DNA of 64,000 nt, taken from assembly GCF_900107795.1 (NCBI RefSeq), contig NZ_FNRL01000002.1, positions 124,001-188,000 of the forward strand. The letters run 5' to 3'. Made by a program: the position numbers and the translations under genes. This document shows positions 56,476 through 64,000 of the stretch, piece by piece (position 1 is the stretch's first letter; every line of letters starts with the position of its first letter). The DNA comes from Chitinophaga terrae (ex Kim and Jung 2007). Lineage in GTDB: Bacteria; Bacteroidota; Bacteroidia; Chitinophagales; Chitinophagaceae. The notes below the pieces were generated by a model. The model did no database searches, was not told where the DNA came from, and saw only the letters and a list, made by a program, of their open reading frames with translations.

Positions 56476-57439
56476 TACTATCAGTGCCGGCAAACACCAG
56501 GTTGGGATGCTGGTTCGCCAATAAAAACATTTCATTATTATGATCAATCACCCGGTAATCCGAAAGCGCTTTCGGAAGTTCCAGCTCTATAAGCTCTTTA
56601 CCATCCAGCGCGAATAACTTCTGTTTGTTTTTCCAATCGTCTGTTTTAAACGCCGGCGTCAATATCGCATACTTCCCTGAAGAAGAGAATGTACATTCTT
56701 TACCTCCCTTTTTACTCTCTTTGTACAATCTTCCCAGGGAAAATAATGTCTCTTTTACTGCTCCTTTTTCATCTACGGCACTTAATTCCGAGAACTCCAT
56801 CCCCGGCTTTAAATAACCGCCGTCCCTGTCGCCGATCCCGTACAGGAGTGTAGCGTTCTGCTTATTCAGCGCATGTAAAATTGCAAACGGCTTTTGCGGC
56901 TTATCGAAACTTTCGTTTTCCAGGGCGATCGGTTGTTTGTTGTTCCAGTATCTCAGATCCAGCCAACTGGCAGTTCCCTTCTCTACATCTACCTGCAGGT
57001 TGGCTACATATACCGGTAACATGCCTGCATTAGTGAATAGTATAGGTATAATGTTGGTATCTGTGTTGCCGGCCGAATGGTAATTAGACAGTGGCCTGTC
57101 GAAATTTGGATACTTTGTTTTAGGAAGATGATTAGTGATGGAAATCCTGGTAGGATTGTTTTTATCACTTTCATTATATAGAATAATAAAGTCGTTTTTG
57201 GAAGAATATAGCGCTGCATAGTTTTGAAAATGGAAGAAGGCAGGAGTTTCGAAAACATCACAGGTTATTTCATCTACCTTTGTTTCCAGGATCTCATTTC
57301 CTGTAAACCATTCTAAAAAGCAGGCATCGTCTTGCGAATAATATCCGACAATAGTTCCTGTATTTAAGAGCACGATCCTGTGGAATTGTTTTTGACCGGC
57401 ATCCTGGATTTCAAACGTCTGGGCAGGTGCTAACTTCAT
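56453..57439 (-). CDS. Hypothetical protein, beta-rich
   Basis: A 328-residue cytoplasmic protein without a signal peptide or membrane helix. The sequence alternates short beta strands with Gly/Asn/Asp turns (for example FTNAGMLPVYVANLQVD and FSSSGKYAILTP), which looks like a propeller. I do not recognise a family. It converges on the MFS gene with a 23-base overlap and appears to be a single gene. Confidence 0.7.
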   Translation of the reverse strand: MKLAPAQTFEIQDAGQKQFHRIVLLNTGTIVGYYSQDDACFLEWFTGNEILETKVDEITCDVFETPAFFHFQNYAALYSSKNDFIILYNESDKNNPTRISITNHLPKTKYPNFDRPLSNYHSAGNTDTNIIPILFTNAGMLPVYVANLQVDVEKGTASWLDLRYWNNKQPIALENESFDKPQKPFAILHALNKQNATLLYGIGDRDGGYLKPGMEFSELSAVDEKGAVKETLFSLGRLYKESKKGGKECTFSSSGKYAILTPAFKTDDWKNKQKLFALDGKELIELELPKALSDYRVIDHNNEMFLLANQHPNLVFAGTDSIILCRAQ

Positions 57440-57545
57440 TATGCTTTATTGGGCCTTTGGGCTGGTTAGTACAGTGATTGAACTAATATAAGCAAACCTG
57501 CAAACGGGAACAAATTTTCTTCATACCTGCTCTCGGGGTATCGCT

Positions 57546-57929
57546 TTACCAGGATGGCCCCGGGGTACCCGTAATAGTTGTATTACCGGTGGCCCTTTCA
57601 ATGGTCAATGCTGGTCCGAGATATGTGCCGGTATTGGAATACCTGTACAACCTGAAATCTGAGCCAACATTATTCGCGTCTTCCAGGCCTGCTAATACCT
57701 GCGTCCACCTGAGGTTGGCCTGTTGGTTGCCATCACCGTTAGACAGGTGGAAATGGGCAGTTCCACCGGCGCTGGTACCCGCAAAGGTTTTTAAAGTATT
57801 CGACTGTGCAGTTCCGCTAATGTAAAAATTAGAAGATGGCTGTAAAGTGTTCTGGTTGTTAATATACTGCGCCTGGCTTTGTAAGGACAAACAAGAAGTG
57901 GCTAGTACAAATAAGGGCATCCATTTCAT
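57546..57929 (-). CDS. Short exported protein, tail-fibre-like fragment
   Basis: A 127-residue protein with a signal peptide (MPLFVLATSCLSLQSQAQ). The mature part has NGDGNQQANLRWTQ and GSDFRLYRYSNTGTYLGP followed by ALTIERATGNTTITG. This matches the strand-turn pattern that leads into the C-terminal region of tail-fibre-like or S74-type proteins in Bacteroidetes and phages. The usual long C-terminal domain is absent and the ORF ends in GTPGPSW, so it may be truncated. Just downstream of tRNA-Arg on the same strand. Confidence 0.6.
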   Translation of the reverse strand: MKWMPLFVLATSCLSLQSQAQYINNQNTLQPSSNFYISGTAQSNTLKTFAGTSAGGTAHFHLSNGDGNQQANLRWTQVLAGLEDANNVGSDFRLYRYSNTGTYLGPALTIERATGNTTITGTPGPSW

Positions 57930-57973
57930 AGATGAAGGATTAGGGAGTTAAATATTAGGTTACAAATCTGGGC

Positions 57974-58013
57974 AAAAAAAAACCTCCGATGGCTAAAATG
58001 CGCATGGGAGGTT
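57974..58013 (-). terminator. Terminator of tRNA-Arg transcript
   Basis: On the minus strand AACCTCCCATGCGC pairs with GCCATCGGAGGTT (one mismatch inside) and runs into nine T. It lies directly after the tRNA gene. Confidence 0.85.
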
Positions 58014-58019
58014 GTTTTT

Positions 58020-58094
58020 TGGTAGCCTCGTCAAGAATCGAACTTGAATCTGGAGCTTCGGAAACTCTTATACTATCCATTGTACTACGAGGCC
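58020..58094 (-). tRNA. tRNA-Arg (anticodon CCG)
   Basis: The minus-strand sequence folds as a tRNA. The acceptor stem is GGCCTCG with CGAGGCT, U8 A9 follow, the D arm is TAC...GTA, the anticodon loop TTCCGAA gives CCG, and the T arm is TCAAG-TTCGATT-CTTGA. The discriminator is A and CCA is encoded. The anticodon reads CGG codons. Confidence 0.93.
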
Positions 58095-58142
58095 AAAAAG
58101 TTGCGCAAATGTAATGTTTCTGCTGTAGAATCCCAAATTGAC

Positions 58143-58709
58143 TTAAAGATTGATGTTGCTCTTGAATATTTTAACAGCAATTGCCAGCAATATTACCCCG
58201 AAAAACTTGCGTAATACCATCAATCCCGCCTTCCCCAGCATCCTTTCTATGTAATTAAGACATCGCAACACTATATAAACGATCAGGAGGTTCAGCAGGA
58301 TCCCCGCCAGGATATTATATTCCCCGAAATTGGCTTTGAGCGACATAATAGTAGTTAAAGTACCGGACCCTGCTACCAAAGGGAAGGCAATCGGTACCAC
58401 GCTTCCCGCCTTGGCGTCCTGCTCCCCTTTAAAAAACTCTATCCCCAGGATCATCTCCAGGCCTATCACGAAAATCACGATGGAACCGGCTACCGCAAAC
58501 GAATTGACATCAACGCTTAAAAGCTTCAGAAATGGCTCCCCAACCAGCAGGAACAGGATCATCAACACACCGGAAGCTATAGTGGCCTTCCCCGCATCTA
58601 TATGGCCCAGCTTTTCTTTCAGGGAAACCAATACAGGAATAGACCCCACAATATCAATCACCGCAAATAATGTAAACGTAACAGCGAGGATTTGGTCGAT
58701 ACTGAACAT
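58143..58709 (-). CDS. MarC-family integral membrane protein
   Basis: A 188-residue polytopic protein with six predicted helices. It has FAVIDIVGSIPVLVSL in the first helix and the paired AFPLVAGSGTLTTIMSL repeat typical of MarC (UPF0056). The family was once linked to multidrug resistance, but its function is unknown. Separate from the tRNA, on the same strand. Confidence 0.9.
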   Translation of the reverse strand: MFSIDQILAVTFTLFAVIDIVGSIPVLVSLKEKLGHIDAGKATIASGVLMILFLLVGEPFLKLLSVDVNSFAVAGSIVIFVIGLEMILGIEFFKGEQDAKAGSVVPIAFPLVAGSGTLTTIMSLKANFGEYNILAGILLNLLIVYIVLRCLNYIERMLGKAGLMVLRKFFGVILLAIAVKIFKSNINL

Positions 58710-58808
58710 GGATGCTTAATTTGTGTATAAATTCGGTGTAAAGATAGGGAGAATGCGCAAGGTTGCTTTCGTTCTATTAATATTTCATGTTTTAACTATC
58801 CAGGGAGT

Positions 58809-59390
58809 ATGGCAGACGATATTATCATGCAGATCAGTAATAAGATCAAGGAGAAGAGAAAGGCTAAAGGCATCACTATCCAGGAGCTGGCCGATAGGGC
58901 AGAGGTGAGTAAAGGACTGATCAGCCAGATAGAAAACAACAGGACTGTTCCCTCCCTGCTGGTGCTTATCAATATCATTAAAGCCCTGCAGCTCGATATG
59001 AACGAGTTTTTCAACGAAATAGACCAGCAACAGGCCAATTCCAGGGTGATCATCAAACAACGCGCCGCGTACCAGGCCTTTGAAAAAGAACCCGCCAAAG
59101 GCTTTGTGTATAAACGGATACTTACCCGCAATGTTAAAAAACTGCCTGTAGATATCGTACTACTTGAATTGAAGAAAGGCGCTTCCCCTACCCAGGTCGT
59201 AAAAACCGATGCCTATGAATATAAATACATCATCAAAGGCAAAGTGGAATACCTGATAGATAACGAAACCTATACGCTGGAAGAAGGCGATTCCCTCTTC
59301 TTCGACGGCCGCTTAGGCTATCAACCACGCAATGCCGGCAACGAAAACGCGCAAATCCTTGCCGTTTATTTCCTGATAGACGAGTCCTGA
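58809..59390 (+). CDS. XRE-family regulator with cupin domain
   Basis: A 193-residue regulator: a helix-turn-helix of the XRE type at about 10-62 (GITIQELADRAEVSKGLISQIENNRTVPSL) and a cupin sensor at about 110-190 (GKVEYLIDNETYTLEEGDSLFFDG). Such regulators often sense small polar metabolites and control a neighbouring gene; no obvious partner lies downstream. It reads divergently from marC. Confidence 0.9.
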   Translation: MADDIIMQISNKIKEKRKAKGITIQELADRAEVSKGLISQIENNRTVPSLLVLINIIKALQLDMNEFFNEIDQQQANSRVIIKQRAAYQAFEKEPAKGFVYKRILTRNVKKLPVDIVLLELKKGASPTQVVKTDAYEYKYIIKGKVEYLIDNETYTLEEGDSLFFDGRLGYQPRNAGNENAQILAVYFLIDES

Positions 59391-59543
59391 ACCACCTCAT
59401 CGTAATAGCGGCTTTATGGATGACCCCATCCGGGCTGGTCTTATACCGTATTTTTTTTCGGAAGATTAACAGCTGTATATAAGCAATGCAGGGTTTATCG
59501 TCTACATTGCCATTCGTTCGGGTACCTGAATAGCGTTGCTGTT
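59391..59543. other. Gap after XRE-cupin gene
   Basis: No promoter, hairpin or ORF longer than a few codons seen with confidence. It precedes the tiny ORF at 59544. Confidence 0.4.
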
Positions 59544-59660
59544 ATGATGGCAAACAACCACAATGCTGTGTTTTTATGGACTATTATGCTGTATTTCAGG
59601 GGAAAACTGCAGGAAGCCGGAACAGATCGTTCACTGAATATTCACTTGGCTGCAATATAA
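59544..59660 (+). CDS. Possible small protein, 38 residues
   Basis: ATG-started ORF (a second ATG follows at once) whose TAA abuts a strong terminator. The peptide has a Trp-containing hydrophobic middle, AVFLWTIMLYFRG, and a polar end. No family recognised and no clear promoter. Same layout as the ORFs at 8.1-8.4 kb and 13.5-13.8 kb: 29-38 codons, then a hairpin. Confidence 0.25.
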   Translation: MMANNHNAVFLWTIMLYFRGKLQEAGTDRSLNIHLAAI

Positions 59661-59690
59661 AAAGATCGTGCAGTGAATGCACGATCTTTT
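59660..59690. terminator. Bidirectional terminator
   Basis: AAAAGATCGTGCA pairs perfectly with TGCACGATCTTTT around GTGAA. The A-run and T-run on the two sides let it serve both the plus-strand unit and tatA. Confidence 0.88.
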
Positions 59691-59716
59691 GGTTTGTCTT
59701 TATAACAGGAATCTAA

Positions 59717-59932
59717 TTAGTTGGTGGAATCAGACGCTTCAGCTTTCCCCTTTTTACCAGGAGTATCTTTAGCATCTTTAAATTCGCGAATTCCGCTGCC
59801 CAATCCACGCATCAGTTCAGGTATTTTTTTACCGCCAAACAGTAACAGAACAACCAATGCTATCAGCAGTAATTCTTTAATACCTATTTCCTGCAAAAAC
59901 AAAAGCGGGATATTCAGAAAAGATGTTGTCAT
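59717..59932 (-). CDS. tatA: Twin-arginine translocase subunit TatA/E
   Basis: A 71-residue protein: a short N-terminus, one membrane helix ([21 protein letters not shown]) with the FGG hinge, an amphipathic helix ([13 protein letters not shown]) and a polar, Lys/Ser-rich tail. It forms the translocation pore for folded proteins and would serve substrates such as the GH125 enzyme at 3.6 kb. tatC is not in the window. Confidence 0.93.
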   Translation of the reverse strand: MTTSFLNIPLLFLQEIGIKELLLIALVVLLLFGGKKIPELMRGLGSGIREFKDAKDTPGKKGKAEASDSTN

Positions 59933-60053
59933 TTAAAACAGATTTTATGGTGTACTATATTATACAGTCATAAAGTTAGCACGATTTGCCAGTTTTTTTG
60001 TTTTTTGGGCTAATATTTAGAAATTTTAATATAACTAGTTTGTAAACAATTTA

Positions 60054-60611
60054 TTATAAATTACGAAATATTAAGCTCAATTGACCATTTTCGGCTTTTA
60101 TCCCCGAAATTTTACCATAATCCACATTCAGGTCAAAAGCATCTACCAATGCAGTGTCTGTCACCAAAGCCAGTACACACCTGATGACTCCGCCATGTGT
60201 GATCAATACCGTGTCCTCACCGGAAGCTACGCATGCCTCAAAGATCTGTATACTCCTGTTGAATAGTTCTTCATAGGTTTCACCGCCCGGAATACGCTCA
60301 AAAACCACGTTGTCGGCCCATTTGCTGATAGCATTTTTACTGATACTGTCCCAGGGCTGCATTTCCCAGTTTCCGAAGTTCATTTCCATCAAACGGTCGT
60401 CGGTCGAGAACTGGTCGCCGAACAAGGCCCTGGCCAGTTTAACGCAACGTTGGGATGGGCTGCTGACCACTTTAAAGTTGCGTGCAGGTAATTTGGCTTT
60501 CACCTCTGCTGCTTCCGTTTCAAAACTCCCCGCCACATCCACGTCGGATGCGCCGTAACATACACCGCTTTCAATAGCAGGAGTAGTATGCCTGATTAAA
60601 TATATTTCCAT
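60054..60611 (-). CDS. cobC: Histidine phosphatase, probable alpha-ribazole phosphatase
   Basis: A 185-residue phosphoglycerate-mutase-like phosphatase with LIRHTTP (catalytic His), SSPSQRCVKLA and VLITHGGVIRCVL near the end. In cobalamin synthesis CobC removes the phosphate from alpha-ribazole 5'-phosphate. The ATG at 60611 is chosen because RHG-type motifs begin within seven residues of it; longer starts read deep into cobS. It overlaps the end of cobS by 16 bases. Confidence 0.87.
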   Translation of the reverse strand: MEIYLIRHTTPAIESGVCYGASDVDVAGSFETEAAEVKAKLPARNFKVVSSPSQRCVKLARALFGDQFSTDDRLMEMNFGNWEMQPWDSISKNAISKWADNVVFERIPGGETYEELFNRSIQIFEACVASGEDTVLITHGGVIRCVLALVTDTALVDAFDLNVDYGKISGIKAENGQLSLIFRNL

Positions 60612-61372
60612 GTAAGACTGCAAAAGGATAAATAAATGATTGTTTCCGAGATCTGCTGAACAGCGCCCAGGCAATCGCCTGTATAACCCCCCAGCCATCT
60701 GTTCATCAGTCTCACCAGGTATAACCGGCCAATCAGCAGTGCGGGGAATATCAACAGCAAAGTATAATTCTGTAAATACAGGACAACGCCTGCAAAAGGA
60801 ACTATTCCCAATACCGCTGCAACAAGCAGGTCGTTTTTTGTAATGCCTTTGGCTATAGGTTTGGCTTTGCTCTGTTCATCTTCTCTCACATATCTATGCG
60901 TATAAATAACCGTAACGGCTACAAACCGGCTTAAGGGCTGCGCGCTGGCAATGGTCAGCATAACCAGCAGCAACGGCATTTCCCGCAGGCAAAGGAATTT
61001 CAACGTCATTATCGACAACAACCCCAGCATCCCGTAAGTGCCGATCCTGCTGTCTTTCATGATCTCCAATATTTTTTCCTTCGTCCAGCCTCCTCCAAAA
61101 CCATCGCACATATCTGCAAACCCATCTTCATGAAAAGCGCCGGTCACCCATACCCCCATAATAAGGGAAAGCAGGATAGTGACCATCGGGGGAGAGATAT
61201 GCTTAAAAACCAGTACAACAGCAACCATGATAGCTCCTGTTACCCATCCAACCAGGGGAAGGTAACGGGTAGCTTTATTAAGCATATCCGCAGAATAAGG
61301 AGTATCGCTGGGAATGGGTAAGCGGGTGTAGAACATAATAGCTGTCAACACCAGTTGCCATTGTGCTCTCAT
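60596..61372 (-). CDS. cobS: Adenosylcobinamide-GDP ribazoletransferase
   Basis: A 258-residue membrane enzyme that joins AdoCbi-GDP with alpha-ribazole, the last assembly step of cobalamin. The signature is FHEDGFADMCDGFGGG, followed by DSRIGTYGML. Several hydrophobic helices surround it. Overlaps cobT by four bases and cobC by 16, so the genes are translationally coupled. Confidence 0.95.
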   Translation of the reverse strand: MRAQWQLVLTAIMFYTRLPIPSDTPYSADMLNKATRYLPLVGWVTGAIMVAVVLVFKHISPPMVTILLSLIMGVWVTGAFHEDGFADMCDGFGGGWTKEKILEIMKDSRIGTYGMLGLLSIMTLKFLCLREMPLLLVMLTIASAQPLSRFVAVTVIYTHRYVREDEQSKAKPIAKGITKNDLLVAAVLGIVPFAGVVLYLQNYTLLLIFPALLIGRLYLVRLMNRWLGGYTGDCLGAVQQISETIIYLSFCSLTWKYI

Positions 61373-62415
61373 ATTGTACGATTTGAGATTTGTGCACTGC
61401 TGAAACTGGCCATTTCATTAAGGAACGCTGCAGCGCTCTGCAATAACGGGATAGCTAATGCAGCGCCGGTGCCTTCGCCCAGCCTCAGATCCAGTTGGAG
61501 CAGGGGCCGTACCTGTAAAAAATCGAGCATTGCTTTATGCCCCTGTTCTTCCGAGCAGTGAGCAAAGATACAATAGTCTTTCACGGTAGGTTGCATGCTG
61601 GCCGCGGCCAGTAATGCAGCCGTAACAATAAATCCATCTATTACGATGGCCATTTTCAGGGAGGCGGCTTCCAGTATCGCTCCGCAGATCATCGCAATTT
61701 CAAAACCGCCAAATGTAGCCAGGGCCTGTTCGGCAGAGGCAGGAGAAGGGTGGTAGGCCTGTACCTGTTGCAGGATGGCCTTCTTTTGTGTCAATTGCTG
61801 TATGTTGCTGCCAGTTCCTGCGCCTGTGCAGTCGGCAACGGGGATCCTTGTAAAATAGCTCATCAGCAGCGCAGCGGAAGAAGTATTCCCGATCCCCATT
61901 TCTCCGAACCCGATGGTATTGCATCCCTGTTCGTGCAGGCGTTTCACTTCTTCGCCTCCTGCCTGTACAGCCAGTCGGCATTGGTCCAGCGACATTGCCG
62001 GCATTTGCCTGAAATTTTGCGTACCCATTGCTATTTTCCGGTCCCTCAATTGCTCGTGGGCCGGGAAAAGATGGTTTACGCCTGCATCAACCACTACGAG
62101 GTTCAGATTGTGTTGTTTGCAGAATACATTGATAGCTGCGCCGCCTTGCAGGAAATTATAGACCATCTGGGCGGTAACAGCCTGTGGAAACGGGTTAACA
62201 ATGCCTTCTGCTGCGATCCCATGGTCGCCCGCAAAAACAATGATAGAAGGATGATTGATCCGGGGAGTCAACGTGTCCTGTATCAACCCTAGCTGCAACG
62301 CAATACTTTCTAAACGACCTAAAGAACCGGGTGGTTTCGTTTTCTGATCAATTTTATCTTGTAAGGCAACTTTCAAGGCTTGCGATATAGGCGGTATAGT
62401 ACGTTGGCTCATCAT
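61369..62415 (-). CDS. cobT: Nicotinate-nucleotide-DMB phosphoribosyltransferase
   Basis: A 348-residue enzyme that makes alpha-ribazole 5'-phosphate from dimethylbenzimidazole and nicotinate mononucleotide. Features: DKKTKPPGSLG-like N-terminus, VFAGDHGIAAEGI, GFGEMGIGNTSSAA, GTGSNIQQL and the C-terminal LRLGEGTGAALAIPLLQSA, with its catalytic Glu. Either of two adjacent ATG codons (62415, 62412) may start it. Confidence 0.95.
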   Translation of the reverse strand: MMSQRTIPPISQALKVALQDKIDQKTKPPGSLGRLESIALQLGLIQDTLTPRINHPSIIVFAGDHGIAAEGIVNPFPQAVTAQMVYNFLQGGAAINVFCKQHNLNLVVVDAGVNHLFPAHEQLRDRKIAMGTQNFRQMPAMSLDQCRLAVQAGGEEVKRLHEQGCNTIGFGEMGIGNTSSAALLMSYFTRIPVADCTGAGTGSNIQQLTQKKAILQQVQAYHPSPASAEQALATFGGFEIAMICGAILEAASLKMAIVIDGFIVTAALLAAASMQPTVKDYCIFAHCSEEQGHKAMLDFLQVRPLLQLDLRLGEGTGAALAIPLLQSAAAFLNEMASFSSAQISNRTI

Positions 62416-62417
62416 CT

Positions 62418-62930
62418 TTATTTTTCTTCTTTTATTACAACCGGAATGCCGGATACCATTAGTATCACGGTGTTGGCTATACGTGCAATAAATTGGTTAA
62501 CCCATCCCTGGAGATCGGTGAATTGCCGTCCTGCAGCAGTTTCCGCATGCACTCCCATTCCTATTTCATTCGTCACAAAAATAAATGTGCCCGGCTGTTT
62601 TAACAGCCTGTTTATCTCTTCCTGTATAGCGTTGAGAGTACTGTTCACATCATAGTTGCTGGCAACAAAGAAATTGGTAAGCCATAATGTGATGCAGTCG
62701 ATCACTACTGTTTTACCTTCCAGCGGCAATTGGCTGATATATTGTTCTTCTTCGAACAGGGTCCATGCAGGCCCCCGGTCTGCCTGGTGTTTCCTGACCC
62801 TTTCTGCGAAGTCATCGTCCCAGATCCGGGCAGTAGCCACATACACGGGCTGCGGGCTGAGTTGCAGCGCCAGCTGCTGTGCATGGCCGCTTTTCCCGGA
62901 TCTGGCTCCTCCAGTGATCAGGTACACCAT
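62418..62930 (-). CDS. cobU: Adenosylcobinamide kinase/guanylyltransferase
   Basis: A 170-residue bifunctional enzyme that phosphorylates adenosylcobinamide and then adds GMP. The P-loop GGARSGKS lies at about 7-14, VIDCITLWLTNF near the middle and TNEIGMGVHAE late. It is the first cob gene after the surface protein and two bases before cobT. No genes for corrin-ring synthesis are visible, so the operon serves salvage and loop assembly. Confidence 0.95.
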   Translation of the reverse strand: MVYLITGGARSGKSGHAQQLALQLSPQPVYVATARIWDDDFAERVRKHQADRGPAWTLFEEEQYISQLPLEGKTVVIDCITLWLTNFFVASNYDVNSTLNAIQEEINRLLKQPGTFIFVTNEIGMGVHAETAAGRQFTDLQGWVNQFIARIANTVILMVSGIPVVIKEEK

Positions 62931-62935
62931 AATTG

Positions 62936-64000
62936 TTAGTTAAAAGCAGGAATTGCAGGGAAGAAGAAACCAACATAATTCACGCTTTTCTTCAATGCAC
63001 CGCTGGTAGCATCGTATATATTCAGCGTGTTCTGTTTGGAATTATCGCCATATCCCGATTTCATGCTGAGAGTGATCAGGGTGTTGTTATTTGGATTATT
63101 TCTGAAACCTGCACCATAAAATTCAGTACCTGCAGGAAGCGTGATGAATGGCGCCTGTAAAGATGCAGGATTGCCTACGCTGTATTTATAGATCTGCTGC
63201 CCGCCGCTGCCCCAGGCCTCTGATTTGCCTATGAATACGGCGTTTTCGGTAGTGGATGCGCTTAACATGCCGGCATTCCAATATCCCCAGGTATCATACA
63301 CGTTGAACGGAAGCGTTACGGTATCGATCTTTAAGTTCTGAGGATTGATCCCAAGCAGTTTGTTGCCGCTTCCTGCCCAAACAGTACCATCAGGGGTAAC
63401 TGCAAAACCAATATCAGCAGCGCCGATCTTTTGGGCAATGCTGAAGTCCTGGTTCAGGGCAACAATGCCATCGTTCTGTGTCAGCGCGAAAATATAAGAA
63501 CTGGTTTTCTGCATCGCTCCAACCTGTCCGTCGATTCCCGGCAATTTGGCGCCAACTGTCAGCGTCTGCAGGTTTACCGGGTAAATGCCGTCGAGGGTAC
63601 TGATAAGGCCTGTGCTGTTATTGATACCGCAAAAAGCGTTGCCGTTTTGCGGGAGCTGGTCGATCCTGCCTGTTTCTTTCATGGTAGCAGCGTCGGCAAC
63701 CACAAAAGCGCCCTGCTTAGATACCAGGTATAATTTATTATTGAAGAATGCGCCGTATTCTGTGGTTGTACCCAGGGTTTTGCCAGGGTTGTTGCGTTGG
63801 AAAACGTATTGATAAACGCTGTCTTCCCCGTTACGGTAAAAATTTACATCGCCTGGTTCGTGGGTATACCAGCCTTCGTTGATCAGGAAGAAACCATTTT
63901 CAAATTTTCCTTCTACCTTGATACGATAATAGTAAAGCGCCATGCTATTACCTGAAATCACTTTATAGGAGATGGTATAGTTGCCTCTTTCTGTTGCTGT
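62936..64000 (-). CDS. Surface beta-propeller protein, B12-locus (DUF5074/BtuG-like), 5' truncated
   Basis: At least 354 residues. The frame is open to the window edge, so the GTG at 63961 is probably internal and the start and signal peptide lie beyond base 64000. The first visible residues (RGNYTISYKV) look like the end of an Ig-like domain. After that comes a YncE-like seven-bladed propeller, with repeats such as GFAVTPDGTVWAGSGNKLLGI and NNTLITLSM. Such proteins sit at Bacteroidetes B12 loci, and Bacteroides BtuG is a surface propeller that captures B12. Five bases separate it from cobU. Confidence 0.82.
   Translation of the reverse strand, partial: TATERGNYTISYKVISGNSMALYYYRIKVEGKFENGFFLINEGWYTHEPGDVNFYRNGEDSVYQYVFQRNNPGKTLGTTTEYGAFFNNKLYLVSKQGAFVVADAATMKETGRIDQLPQNGNAFCGINNSTGLISTLDGIYPVNLQTLTVGAKLPGIDGQVGAMQKTSSYIFALTQNDGIVALNQDFSIAQKIGAADIGFAVTPDGTVWAGSGNKLLGINPQNLKIDTVTLPFNVYDTWGYWNAGMLSASTTENAVFIGKSEAWGSGGQQIYKYSVGNPASLQAPFITLPAGTEFYGAGFRNNPNNNTLITLSMKSGYGDNSKQNTLNIYDATSGALKKSVNYVGFFFPAIPAFN

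Noticed and set aside
61750..62292. Plus-strand ORF of 180 codons
   Set aside because: Antisense shadow of cobT; Cys- and His-rich composition without a fold.

Overview
The window reads as chromosome from a gliding, polysaccharide-rich member of the Bacteroidetes, most like the Chitinophagaceae. This rests on Bacteroidetes-type promoters (TTTG, about 19-21 bases, then TAnnTTTG), the near absence of Shine-Dalgarno sequences, and typical gene families: GH125, paired DUF3857 proteins, a RemB-like gliding protein, DUF4838 and a YncE/DUF5074-like propeller. No rRNA, CRISPR array or intact prophage is visible. The only RNA gene recognised is a tRNA-Arg(CCG).

Bases 1-19400 are mostly ordinary chromosome: the 3' part of the B12-dependent mutase icmF, a Tat-exported GH125 alpha-mannosidase, a membrane-anchored MutS-like ATPase, a radical SAM protein, DinB, two DUF3857 proteins, an AAA ATPase followed by the RNA ligase rtcB and an autoinhibited Fic protein, and a sterol desaturase-like protein. 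Two gene-free stretches (8.0-8.6 kb and 13.4-14.1 kb) each hold a clear promoter followed by two strong hairpin terminators, with tiny possible ORFs in front of them.

Bases 19700-49400 form an AT-richer surface-polysaccharide island. It opens with a methyltransferase, a FemAB-like protein and a decayed IS256-family element. Then come an export protein (Wza-like), a chain-length protein (Wzz-like) and a nearly uninterrupted same-strand cluster. The cluster encodes a complete-looking CMP-legionaminic acid route (ptmE, legB, legC, a NeuD-type acyltransferase, legG, legI, legF). An acyl carrier protein, an SDR reductase and a ketoacyl-ACP synthase III are inserted between legC and the acyltransferase gene. 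A sugar formyltransferase and a PIG-L deacetylase gene in the middle are wrecked. Further on are a sialidase-like lipoprotein, Wzx flippase, O-acetyltransferase, a sialyltransferase-like enzyme with E-D-G/HP/SS motifs, a DUF4838 protein, three GT2 glycosyltransferases, an EpsG-type polymerase, and the GDP-fucose genes gmd, fcl and manC. The simplest reading is a Wzx/Wzy polysaccharide or glycan carrying fucose and an unusually N-acylated legionaminic acid. I infer that the acyl group may be 3-hydroxybutyryl.

Bases 49500-64000 return to ordinary chromosome: a RemB-like protein, an Uup-like ABC-F ATPase, a prenyl diphosphate synthase, a TetR regulator with its MFS efflux pump and two matching operators, an orphan tail-fibre-like fragment, tRNA-Arg, MarC, an XRE-cupin regulator and tatA. 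A minus-strand cobalamin operon (surface beta-propeller, cobU, cobT, cobS, cobC) closes the window and complements the B12-dependent mutase at its start.
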